DNA from: CAZFHP01 sp964519365 | GTDB lineage: Bacteria; Babelota; Babeliae; Babelales; RVW-14 | Reading direction: 5' to 3' | Assembly: GCA_964519365.1 (NCBI GenBank) | Contig: CAZFHP010000076.1 | Location: 1-6,387, forward strand | Length of the DNA stretch: 6,387 bases | Shown here: positions 1 to 6,299 of the stretch, one piece after another | Numbering within the stretch: position 1 is the stretch's first letter | How the letters are laid out: every line of letters begins with the position of its first letter | Position numbers and translations under genes: made by a program | The notes under the pieces: generated by a model | Seen by the model: only the letters and a program-made list of their open reading frames with translations | Database searches by the model: none | Told to the model about the DNA's origin: nothing

Positions 1-1676
1 GAAAAAATAAAAAATCGCGAAAGCCACAAGCGTTAGGGCTAAATTTTAGAGCGGCACGTCTTGCCGATGTCGATTTATTTCCACCTGATAGTATGGGGTG
101 TGCAGGGCCGACACAGTATATTATTGCGATAAACGATCTTATTCGTAGCTTTGATAAAACAACGGGTCAGGCTGATGGTGTACTTAATGTTGGGACGGAT
201 GCTTTTTTCGCAGGTATTAGTGGCGGGAATATAACGAGTGACCCTCGTATTCGCTATGATCGCTTTGTTGACCGTTGGTATATTATTATTATCGATGTGC
301 CTGCTGGGCATGATGATAACAGTACGCTGATAGCTGTAAGTGATAGTGGGACGATTACTAATCAAACTGTTTGGAATTTTTTTGCTATCCCATCTGGAGT
401 TGGCTGTTTTTATGACTATCCAACGTTAGGCGTAGATGTTCATGCGTTATATATCGGTGGTAAGACGTTTTGTAATAGCGATGCGCCTAATCAGGATAAG
501 GCATATGTTGTTCGCAAGAGTTCTATTTTAGGGGCGGGGCCGATTGTGTATACAACGTTTGCGGGATTAATTAATGCATCGACTGGGACGGGGTTGTATG
601 TTCCACAGGGTGTTGATAATTTTGATCCCAACCCAACATATGGGTATTTTGTTGCGGTTGATAATGCAACGTTTGGCAAACTTATTCTTAGGCGTATTAC
701 TAACCCAGGAGGGGCGCCAACTATTTCGAATAATATTTCGCTTACCGTTCCGTCGACGGCGTTCCCTTTAGATGTTCGTCATAAGGGTAATCGAAATGGC
801 AGAGAAGGGCGACTTGATGGTGTAGACGATCGGCTTATGTGTGCTCATATTCGCAATAATAGATTGTGGACGGTACATAATATTGGTGTTAATAATAAAG
901 GGGTAAGTTCAAATCAAGTAAAGATTACGCGTAATGGGTGCCGCTGGTATGAGATTGATGTTAGTGGTTTAACGCCTATCCTCAGACAAGCGGGAACGCT
1001 CTTTAGAGAGACACGAAGAAATCGAACGACGTATAACTCTTATTGGATGCCGTCTATTATGACTAATGGCCAAGGGCATATGGCACTGGGGTGTAGTGTT
1101 GCAGGAAGAAATAGACGACCTGATTGTTCTACTGCCGGGCGATATAGAAATAACAAGTTGGGAAATATTCAGGCGGGTAGAGCGATAACGCGTACGGGTG
1201 CAACGTATAATCCTACGGCTGACCCTGGCAGCTCAACACGTGCCAGACGTTGGGGTGACTATTCATATACGTGTGTTGATCCATGTGATGATATGACAAT
1301 GTGGACTATTCAAGAATATTGTGATCAAGCAAATTCGTGGGGTGTGCGTGTGTGTCAACTATTAGCAAACCCTCCAGCGACACCAATAAACGTAACGCCG
1401 TCGTATGTTGCTCAAGGGCAAGCATCTGTTGATATTCTTATCGATGGCAAGCGTGTTAAATCGTCAGAATTTTTTGACCCAGGGGCAGGATTTAATTGTC
1501 GCTTGCAAGTAAGTATTAGTGGTGGCGTAACGGTTAATAGTGTAACGTATCTTGGGCCGAAGCAAATGCGTGTGAATATTTCGACCGTTGGTGCAAGTGC
1601 AGGCAAAAAAAATATCACGGTAACAAATCCTGATGGTCAAAGTGTTTCGGTGTCTGATTTGCTGACGATAACGTAA
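1..1676 (+). CDS. Secreted beta-propeller-type protein with C-terminal IPT/TIG domain (5' end missing)
   Basis: The reading frame is open to the left edge (codons in phase from base 3). The first ATG, at 93, lies inside a conserved motif, so the true start is upstream and about 557 residues are visible. Numbered from that ATG, the features are: PPDSMGCAGPTQYI across the ATG, a motif that opens many secreted propeller proteins; DPRIRYDRFVDRW at 50-62; YPTLGVD at 109-115; WMPSIMTNGQGHMALG at 318-333; and RWGDYS at 386-391, followed by DMTMWTIQEYC. These resemble sialidase/YVTN-like propeller proteins. Residues 428-527 form an Ig-like IPT/TIG module, with a DPGAGF segment, GVTVNSV, and the hallmark ITVTNPDGQS near the end. 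The family is usually exported, but the signal peptide lies outside the window. A transporter gene follows after 16 bases with no visible terminator, which suggests co-transcription. Ligand and activity are unknown; no catalytic motif is recognised. The fold assignment is by motif recall, not by search. Confidence 0.85.
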   Translation, partial: KNKKSRKPQALGLNFRAARLADVDLFPPDSMGCAGPTQYIIAINDLIRSFDKTTGQADGVLNVGTDAFFAGISGGNITSDPRIRYDRFVDRWYIIIIDVPAGHDDNSTLIAVSDSGTITNQTVWNFFAIPSGVGCFYDYPTLGVDVHALYIGGKTFCNSDAPNQDKAYVVRKSSILGAGPIVYTTFAGLINASTGTGLYVPQGVDNFDPNPTYGYFVAVDNATFGKLILRRITNPGGAPTISNNISLTVPSTAFPLDVRHKGNRNGREGRLDGVDDRLMCAHIRNNRLWTVHNIGVNNKGVSSNQVKITRNGCRWYEIDVSGLTPILRQAGTLFRETRRNRTTYNSYWMPSIMTNGQGHMALGCSVAGRNRRPDCSTAGRYRNNKLGNIQAGRAITRTGATYNPTADPGSSTRARRWGDYSYTCVDPCDDMTMWTIQEYCDQANSWGVRVCQLLANPPATPINVTPSYVAQGQASVDILIDGKRVKSSEFFDPGAGFNCRLQVSISGGVTVNSVTYLGPKQMRVNISTVGASAGKKNITVTNPDGQSVSVSDLLTIT

Positions 1677-1682
1677 TGTTTT

Positions 1683-1686
1683 GGGA
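1683..1686 (+). promoter_or_regulatory. Ribosome-binding site that sets the ABC ATPase start
   Basis: GGGA lies six bases before the ATG at 1693. An in-frame TTG at 1681 would give a product four residues longer, but this SD-like sequence would then fall inside the gene, and the preceding stop codon (1674-1676) leaves no room for another SD. The ATG is therefore preferred. Confidence 0.5.
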
Positions 1687-1692
1687 TATGTT

Positions 1693-2409
1693 ATGAATAA
1701 TGTTATTCAGGTACAAAATTTGGGTGTGACACTTGGGAAGCGTGAGATTATACGGGATCTTTCGTTTGATGTTCAAAAAAACGAAGTGTTTGTTATTCTT
1801 GGTCCGAATGGTGCAGGCAAGACGACATTGTTAAAAGCGCTTCTTGGCTTGATACCATATACGGGATCTGTTTCTTGGCAAACAAATAGTCGTGCTTATT
1901 TGCCACCGCAAGAACTTTTTGCCAGAAAAAACTTGCCTCCGCTTACGATACATGATTTTTTTATGCTCAAGTCCGTTACGATTAAACAAGTACATGCTAT
2001 TCTTGATCTCGTTGGCCTGGATAGAACCGTTTTGTCTCAGCAATTTGAGACGTTGTCGACGGGGCAATTCCAAAGAATGTGTATTGCATGGTCGCTTGTT
2101 ACTGAACCAGAAGTATTACTATTTGATGAACCAACATCTGGCATAGATATTGGTGGAGAGCAGACGATTTATACACTCTTACATAATTTTTGGCAGGAGA
2201 AAAAACTTACGATTATTTTGGTTACACATGATTTAAATGTCGTCTGGGATCATGCCAGTCGGGTTTTGTGTTTAAATAAACAGGCACTATGCATTGGGAC
2301 CCCAGAACAAGTCGTAACACCAGAGCATTTGAAAGATTTATATGGCATGAATGTGAAGTTTTATCGTCACAGGCATAATAATAACGATACTATGGGGGAG
2401 GGGAAATAA
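1693..2409 (+). CDS. Metal-type ABC transporter ATP-binding protein (ZnuC/MntB-like)
   Basis: This is the cytoplasmic ATPase subunit that would power metal import through the permease encoded next to it. The 238-residue product has every ABC landmark: Walker A GPNGAGKTT at 37-45, Q-loop glutamine at 73 (LPPQ), signature LSTGQ at 121-125, Walker B VLLFDEP at 141-147, D-loop SGID at 149-152, and the switch histidine in THD at 179. The tail LYGMNVKFYRHRHNNN resembles the His-containing ends of ZnuC/TroB/MntB-type ATPases, and length is normal for that group. The stop lies two bases before the permease start, and the SD of the permease lies inside the last codons of this gene, so translational coupling is likely. 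Zn, Mn and Fe importers of this family cannot be told apart from the ATPase, so no symbol is given. The signature departs from the usual LSGGQ (Thr for the first Gly), which many functional ATPases tolerate. Confidence 0.93.
   Translation: MNNVIQVQNLGVTLGKREIIRDLSFDVQKNEVFVILGPNGAGKTTLLKALLGLIPYTGSVSWQTNSRAYLPPQELFARKNLPPLTIHDFFMLKSVTIKQVHAILDLVGLDRTVLSQQFETLSTGQFQRMCIAWSLVTEPEVLLFDEPTSGIDIGGEQTIYTLLHNFWQEKKLTIILVTHDLNVVWDHASRVLCLNKQALCIGTPEQVVTPEHLKDLYGMNVKFYRHRHNNNDTMGEGK
2397..2403 (+). promoter_or_regulatory. Ribosome-binding site of the permease, inside the ATPase gene
   Basis: GGAGGGG, part of a longer G/A-rich run, sits eight bases before the ATG at 2412. It overlaps the last codons of the ATPase gene (Met-Gly-Glu-Gly-Lys-stop). 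It is the strongest SD in the window and supports the 2412 start and coupled translation. Confidence 0.75.
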
Positions 2410-2411
2410 TC

Positions 2412-3191
2412 ATGGGCACAAGTTCTTTTGTCTACGCGCTTATTATGGGAACATGTGTAGGTGCTGTTGCTGGGTATATAGGCTCGCTTATGGTAACAAA
2501 GAGAATGGCGCTTATGGGCGGGGCGCTTGGGCATTTGACCATGCCGGGGATTTCACTGGCGTTACTGTATAGTTTTGATGTGTCGCTTGGGGCTTTTATA
2601 TTTCTTTTACTCGGGACTCTTATTATCTGGTTTTTACGTTTGCATACGACAATTTCTACCGAAGCAATAACTGCTGTAGTTTTTGCATCGTCATTAGCAA
2701 TAGCGTTTCTTTTTTTGCCTAAAGAAAAAACGGGCCAGGCGCTTATTGGCGACGTTTCACAGATAACACCTGTAATACTCATGATAACGATTATTGCGAG
2801 TGCGCTTATTTTTTTTGTTATGCGAAAACTATATGGGCAGCTTATACTCGCGAGTATTTCTAGTGATTTGGCCCGTGTAGAAAATATTAATACACGCAAG
2901 AATTATTTTTTTTATCTCTCGTGTATTGCGTTTGTTATTGTTTTAGGCGTGCGTATTGTTGGAGGGCTCATGACAGCGGCCCTTGTTGCTATTCCTGCAT
3001 GTACGAGCAAAAATCTTTTTAAGACGCTTCATACGTATGCATATGGATCGCTTGCTTTTGGAGCGCTTGCGTGTTTTTTGGGAATTTTGTTGTATCATGT
3101 GTTTGCTATTCCTGCTGGACCACTAATTATTATCGTGAGTTCTTTATTTTTTGTTTTATCGTTATGTGTTAGGTTTATAATAGTTGAATAA
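2412..3191 (+). CDS. ABC-3 family metal transporter permease (ZnuB/MntC-like)
   Basis: This is the membrane channel subunit of a zinc/manganese/iron-type importer, working with the ATPase encoded two bases upstream. The 259-residue product is almost entirely hydrophobic, with roughly seven to eight membrane helices. ABC-3 family blocks are visible in order: the segment 36-47 containing GALGHLTMPGI; STEAITAVVF at 82-91; ALIGD at 110-114; RIVGGLMTAALVAIPA at 181-196; and IPAGPLIII at 233-241. Length is typical. The ATG at 2412 has a very strong SD. The last 17 bases overlap the end of the opposite-strand gene at 3175-3870. No periplasmic metal-binding subunit (ZnuA/TroA type) is encoded on either side within the window. 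It must be elsewhere in the genome, lie upstream of the window, or be absent. The metal cannot be decided from the sequence. Confidence 0.93.
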   Translation: MGTSSFVYALIMGTCVGAVAGYIGSLMVTKRMALMGGALGHLTMPGISLALLYSFDVSLGAFIFLLLGTLIIWFLRLHTTISTEAITAVVFASSLAIAFLFLPKEKTGQALIGDVSQITPVILMITIIASALIFFVMRKLYGQLILASISSDLARVENINTRKNYFFYLSCIAFVIVLGVRIVGGLMTAALVAIPACTSKNLFKTLHTYAYGSLAFGALACFLGILLYHVFAIPAGPLIIIVSSLFFVLSLCVRFIIVE

Positions 3192-3870
3192 GCATAGGTA
3201 ACACATCTTTTACGCCTATCTCTGTTGCTATTATCCACCAGTTCATATAGTTGCCAAACCCGATGGTGCTTAATACGGGGAGACTTGCAAGAAGCGCATA
3301 TTTGCAGTATTTTTTGTATTTCTCAAACTGGCTTGAATCACCTGCTGTTACCATTTTAGAGTTTAAGCATTTTTGGACAATGACCAAAAGTTTTGCAAGC
3401 TCGCTGAGTATCATAGCCCCATCTCGTGCACCAAAAAAACGCCCTGTAATTTTTTGTTTAAAATTTGTTTGTGTTTCTTCTAAATAGTCGAGCGAGTTTT
3501 GTGTTTCTTCAAATATATCATAATAGTCTTGACGAAGTGATACAAGTAACGGCTTTATTTTTTCTGAGAAAAAAAGTAAGTCGCGTGCGAGATTTCTGTT
3601 CTTGCGTCTTATTTCACGGGGAGACAGAGTTTTGGGGCTTTTGTTGCTTAGAGTGCGTGCGTGAGTGTTTTTGGGTCTTTTAGGTTTTTTTTCGGCTAAG
3701 ATGTCTTTTATAAATTCTTGAATATCGTATTTGTTATGTCCTGTGCTCCCTGAATATTTAGTATTTGTCCCAGTAGCGCGAGCTTGTTGAACAAAAAAAA
3801 GTAACGACCAGGTGATAATAAATATGATAACGACAAGACAGACATGATTTCTCTGTAATCGTTTTGTCAT
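3175..3870 (-). CDS. Exported protein of unknown function (231 aa)
   Basis: I do not recognise this family. The product starts with a basic N-terminus, a hydrophobic segment at about 10-28, and a plausible signal-peptidase site after QQARA (residues 28-32). It is therefore either secreted or anchored by one helix. Next come a Gly/Thr/Asn-rich linker (33-48), a strongly basic low-complexity stretch (61-95, many Lys/Arg/Pro/Ser), and a helical, possibly coiled-coil region (96-142) with two EETQ motifs ten residues apart. The C-terminus (190-231) is hydrophobic and contains GFGNYMNWW, which could be a membrane or interaction segment. The SD AGGGGA (plus-strand 3876-3881) lies five bases before the ATG. 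The gene is convergent with the permease gene and overlaps its last 17 bases, so it is outside the transporter operon. No catalytic motif is visible. It is called real because of the SD, the signal sequence, and an open frame filling the space between neighbours. Confidence 0.75.
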   Translation of the reverse strand: MTKRLQRNHVCLVVIIFIITWSLLFFVQQARATGTNTKYSGSTGHNKYDIQEFIKDILAEKKPKRPKNTHARTLSNKSPKTLSPREIRRKNRNLARDLLFFSEKIKPLLVSLRQDYYDIFEETQNSLDYLEETQTNFKQKITGRFFGARDGAMILSELAKLLVIVQKCLNSKMVTAGDSSQFEKYKKYCKYALLASLPVLSTIGFGNYMNWWIIATEIGVKDVLPMLIQLL

Positions 3871-3892
3871 AAAAATCCCCTTTTTAAAATAC

Positions 3893-3925
3893 TTTACATA
3901 GTAAACTCACGTTATTTTTACATAG
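3893..3925. repeat. Direct repeat pair TTTACATAG with a small dyad
   Basis: TTTACATAG occurs at 3893-3901 and again at 3917-3925, 24 bases apart. The first copy continues into TAAA and so forms the short inverted repeat TTTAC-ATA-GTAAA (3893-3905). The pair lies between the start of the minus-strand exported-protein gene and its candidate -35 box, and overlaps the candidate -10. The position would suit an operator, but A/T-rich repeats this short can arise by chance. Confidence 0.35.
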
Positions 3926-3943
3926 AGTTTAGGCGTATTGCAA
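3915..3943 (-). promoter_or_regulatory. Candidate promoter of the 231-aa exported-protein gene
   Basis: Read on the minus strand, TTGCAA (3938-3943) is followed after 17 bases by TAAAAA (3915-3920), each matching four of six consensus positions. This is about 45 bases upstream of the start codon. It is a weak match in an A/T-rich stretch. Confidence 0.3.
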
Positions 3944-3953
3944 GTATTATTTT

Positions 3954-3981
3954 TTGTGTTCGAATTATCTTGTGCTAAAAT
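3954..3981 (+). promoter_or_regulatory. Candidate extended -10 promoter of the LRR gene
   Basis: TGTGCTAAAAT (3971-3981) matches the extended -10 form: TRTGn followed by TAAAAT, five of six against TATAAT. A poor -35, TTGTGT (3954-3959), sits 16 bases upstream. A start of transcription near 3988 would leave an untranslated leader of about 65-70 bases containing the three 9-bp tandem units. Confidence 0.5.
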
Positions 3982-4011
3982 ACGTTTGAGTCTTATTTTT
4001 TGTGTGCTGTA

Positions 4012-4038
4012 TAACGTGGGTAACGTGGGCAACGTGGG
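4012..4038 (+). repeat. Three tandem 9-bp units (TAACGTGGG) in the LRR gene leader
   Basis: TAACGTGGG (4012-4020), TAACGTGGG (4021-4029) and CAACGTGGG (4030-4038) lie head to tail, five bases before the SD AGGAG (4044-4048) and 17 bases before the start codon. Two units are identical and the third differs at its first base. The G-rich units contrast with the A/T-rich surroundings. They could be a regulator or RNA-protein site, or simply a young slippage expansion. Confidence 0.8.
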
Positions 4039-4055
4039 TAGATAGGAGCTAGAGT

Positions 4056-5240
4056 ATGTGCATTAGAGTGCGAACTTGCAAGATTAACATCTTTTTTTTC
4101 GTTTATCTTTTTTTTACGTTTTTTTCTGGGTGTTTACTGTCGAATATACTTTTGACAAACGAACAGGGCATGTCTGTTCACGTGCCGACAGACGTGACAA
4201 TAAGTTTAGCGAGCACCAATGTTTTTAAAAGCGATAACACAAACGATACGATTGAACTGGGTACGATTGAAAAGTTTTTGACGTATGTTCAGAGCTTTTT
4301 TGCGATTCAAGAACAAGAGCAATATTGGGACATTGCGATTGAAAAGCTTTGCCAATTTAAGTTAGCAAAAGATCAAAAAGAGTTTTGGGATTTGTATCGC
4401 ATGGCACATTATTTAGAAATTCCAGGCGTTGCGCATGCTCTTGCACGCGAGTATTTGCGAGAGAATCATGAAAAATTAAATAAGAGCGAGCTTTTTAATC
4501 CCCCGTATAATCTAAGCGAGCAGGCGCGTGTAACATTGAGAAAGCATTATTTTCTTATGACCGATGATGCAAGTGTTATGCGTTATACTGACCCGTGTGG
4601 GCAACAGGTGACCATAACGTTAACGTTAAACGAAGTTGTGTATGTCAGGCGCTTGTACGTCGATAACTCAAAAGTAGATTTGTCAGGCTTGTTTTTAAAT
4701 TCTATCGATGGTATAGAAGTTATTGCTCGTTCAAAAGTGCAACAAGTAGATTTGAGTAATAATTTTTTAACACGAGTTACGTATAAAATACGAGATATCA
4801 AGACGCTTAAAAGTTTAGATTTATCGCATAATAATCTGGAGTCTATTCCTGATACGATTGGCGAATTGCCTAATCTTGAGAAGCTTGATATGAGTTTTAA
4901 TAAGCTTGCTTCGTTGCCTGAGAAACTTGGCCAGTTAAGAAATTTATGTCGTCTTAACGTAGGGCATAATGAGCTTGTTAGCATTCCTGAAACGCTTGGC
5001 TCGTGCACTAAATTAAGAAGACTCGAACTTGATCATAATAATCTTACGAGCTTGCCTGATAGCTTAGGTAATTTATCTCAGTTGGGTCGTTTACATGTTC
5101 ATGAAAATAGATTGCTATCTTTGCCTGAAAATTTAGATAAGCTTAATAAGCTTCGAGTTTTGACGATTCGCGAGAACAAAATAAAAGAGCTTCCAGAGAT
5201 ATTTAAAAATCATAAAGCGATACACGTTAAGCCTCAATAA
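4056..5240 (+). CDS. Exported leucine-rich-repeat protein with Skp1/BTB-like N-terminal region
   Basis: The 394-residue product is probably an exported or surface protein that binds other proteins through its LRRs. Residues 1-26 are a signal sequence: basic start, long Phe-rich core, then FSGC at 23-26. This could be a non-canonical lipobox or an ordinary signal peptide. Residues about 41-137 look mostly helical; 110-125 (FWDLYRMAHYLEIPGV) resemble the Skp1 helix with its A-x-YL-x-I-x-G pattern, and 67-82 could match the preceding Skp1/BTB helix. Residues about 228-388 hold the LRRs, with strict 23-residue spacing: units start at 251, 274, 297, 320, 343 and 366, each fitting LxxLxLxxNxLxxLPxxLxxL, preceded by a degenerate unit at 228. 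This is the bacterial LPxxL-type LRR. The SD AGGAG lies seven bases before the ATG. The 3' end overlaps the opposite gene by 14 bases. The LRR call is certain; the Skp1/BTB-like call is inference, and no ubiquitin-ligase catalytic domain is visible. Confidence 0.92.
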   Translation: MCIRVRTCKINIFFFVYLFFTFFSGCLLSNILLTNEQGMSVHVPTDVTISLASTNVFKSDNTNDTIELGTIEKFLTYVQSFFAIQEQEQYWDIAIEKLCQFKLAKDQKEFWDLYRMAHYLEIPGVAHALAREYLRENHEKLNKSELFNPPYNLSEQARVTLRKHYFLMTDDASVMRYTDPCGQQVTITLTLNEVVYVRRLYVDNSKVDLSGLFLNSIDGIEVIARSKVQQVDLSNNFLTRVTYKIRDIKTLKSLDLSHNNLESIPDTIGELPNLEKLDMSFNKLASLPEKLGQLRNLCRLNVGHNELVSIPETLGSCTKLRRLELDHNNLTSLPDSLGNLSQLGRLHVHENRLLSLPENLDKLNKLRVLTIRENKIKELPEIFKNHKAIHVKPQ

Positions 5241-6156
5241 ATTCTGGGATATAGTGCATGTGTGGCGCTTTGTTGTCGAATTTAAATAGTGGCTCGATGT
5301 TAAGTTTAAACCCGAACATAAATTCTTCGAGTAACTCTTTGGGCGTAAATAATTGCATGTTGCGTTCTGTTTTGTTTTCTTGAACGAGATTAAGGGGAAT
5401 GTTTACTATTTTTGAGTGTTCATAACAGAGCCCGTATTTGTTATTGCTTGATTGTCCGATAGACCATTGTTTTTCGAGCTTGTTGGGCGTGCTATACTGT
5501 GTTGCGTAAAAAATATTTTTTATGTCTTTTTTTCGTAAGACTGTCATATCGACTGACGTTAAGAATCCCCAATCGTAGGGAGCGTCTTTAAAGTACCATG
5601 AAAAGATTTTGGGCTCGCTTGACTTTGCGCTTGATTTTATAAGCGTGAGTTTGGGCAGTTCAAAATCATCGAAAACAGAAAGCGTGTAACACTGGGTGAT
5701 ATTTTTCCCAAGACGCAAATAAAACCCATACGCATCTGTTTCTTCTAATATTTTTACACACGCTGTTAGATCGATAAAATCTGTAACGATAATATCGTCG
5801 ACTCCAAACAGAACATATTCGCTATTATTTTGCGCACGTGTATTTTTAAACGTAATTTCTAAAAAAAGCTTTTGAAAATCTTTGCGTGGGTATTGTGTGT
5901 TTTGCTTAAAAAAACAAATATCAGGAAAAAGTTTTTGAAGCTTATTATATGCTTGATCGAAGCTATTATCGCTTGCTCGATAGATAACAGACAGGTTATT
6001 AATTCCTGTGACATATTTTTCTATCGATTCTAAATATGCATGTAACTGTAACGGACGATTATACGAAAATATAACAAAGTCGGGTTTTGTATTTGTCTTT
6101 GTAAAAGCAGATGTTAGTGTGCACGCGAAAAAAAATAATATTATTTTTTTGATCAT
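5227..6156 (-). CDS. Signal-peptide-bearing glycosyltransferase-like protein (GT-A/GT2-like)
   Basis: The 309-residue product begins with a signal sequence: MIKK, then a Phe/Leu-rich core, with likely cleavage after LTSA at 14-17. It then resembles the first half of a GT-A nucleotide-sugar transferase. PDFVIFSYNRPLQLHAYLES at 25-44 matches the first strand and YNRP motif of GT2-like enzymes. YVLFGVDDIIVTDFIDL at 114-130 contains the acidic VDD in the DxD position that binds metal and sugar nucleotide. Later blocks are YGFYLRLGKNITQCY at 143-157 and APYDWGF at 192-198. The length suits a single-domain enzyme. Substrate and product are unknown. Export is odd, because nucleotide sugars are cytoplasmic; the protein may act in a host cell, be membrane-held, or have lost enzyme activity. 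The start is supported by GAGAG seven bases upstream (plus-strand 6164-6168) and by a good promoter. Its last 14 bases overlap the end of the LRR gene. Confidence 0.8.
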   Translation of the reverse strand: MIKKIILFFFACTLTSAFTKTNTKPDFVIFSYNRPLQLHAYLESIEKYVTGINNLSVIYRASDNSFDQAYNKLQKLFPDICFFKQNTQYPRKDFQKLFLEITFKNTRAQNNSEYVLFGVDDIIVTDFIDLTACVKILEETDAYGFYLRLGKNITQCYTLSVFDDFELPKLTLIKSSAKSSEPKIFSWYFKDAPYDWGFLTSVDMTVLRKKDIKNIFYATQYSTPNKLEKQWSIGQSSNNKYGLCYEHSKIVNIPLNLVQENKTERNMQLFTPKELLEEFMFGFKLNIEPLFKFDNKAPHMHYIPEFIEA

Positions 6157-6217
6157 AATCCTACTCTCGAGCTTTTTATTTTTTAGAATTTTTTAAAAAT
6201 TTAAATTAATCTAAATT

Positions 6218-6241
6218 AGTATTGTCATGAGTATTGTCATG
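6218..6241. repeat. Perfect 12-bp tandem duplication
   Basis: AGTATTGTCATG occurs twice head to tail (6218-6229, 6230-6241), followed by AG, the start of a third unit. On the minus strand each unit carries AATACT, so the duplication doubles the candidate -10 box of the glycosyltransferase-like gene. Confidence 0.85.
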
Positions 6242-6259
6242 AGATGAAAACTTTGTCAA
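6230..6259 (-). promoter_or_regulatory. Candidate sigma-70-type promoter of the glycosyltransferase-like gene
   Basis: Read on the minus strand, a perfect TTGACA (6254-6259) is followed after 18 bases by AATACT (6230-6235), four of six against TATAAT. Transcription would start near 6223, leaving a leader of about 65 bases before the ATG. This is the best -35 box in the window. Confidence 0.5.
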
Positions 6260-6299
6260 TTTTAATGAAATCAGGTTCGATAATAAAAAAACATCATAG

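Noticed and set aside
93..95. ATG as the start of the propeller gene
   Set aside because: The frame is open upstream to the left edge, and this Met falls inside the conserved PPDSMGCAGPTQ motif. There is no SD, and no signal peptide follows.
1604..1613. Run of eight A in the TIG domain as a phase-variable slippage site
   Set aside because: It encodes the Lys-Lys-Asn of an ordinary TIG strand and the frame is intact. There is no sign of switching from one sequence.
1681..1683. TTG as the start of the ABC ATPase gene
   Set aside because: It would put the only SD-like sequence inside the gene and add four residues that are not part of the ATPase fold. The ATG at 1693 fits better.
2432..2899. 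Long minus-strand open frame (155 codons) opposite the permease gene
   Set aside because: It lies wholly within a clearly assigned ABC-3 permease gene, has no SD, and its translation has no recognisable domain.
3194..3219. Hairpin ATAGGTAA / TTACGCCTAT after the permease gene as a terminator
   Set aside because: The stem has a two-base bulge and low GC, and no T run follows on the plus strand. It also lies inside the coding part of the opposite gene.
6008..6196. 62-codon plus-strand frame over the start of the glycosyltransferase-like gene
   Set aside because: Its hydrophobic content is the shadow of the signal-peptide codons on the other strand. It has no SD.
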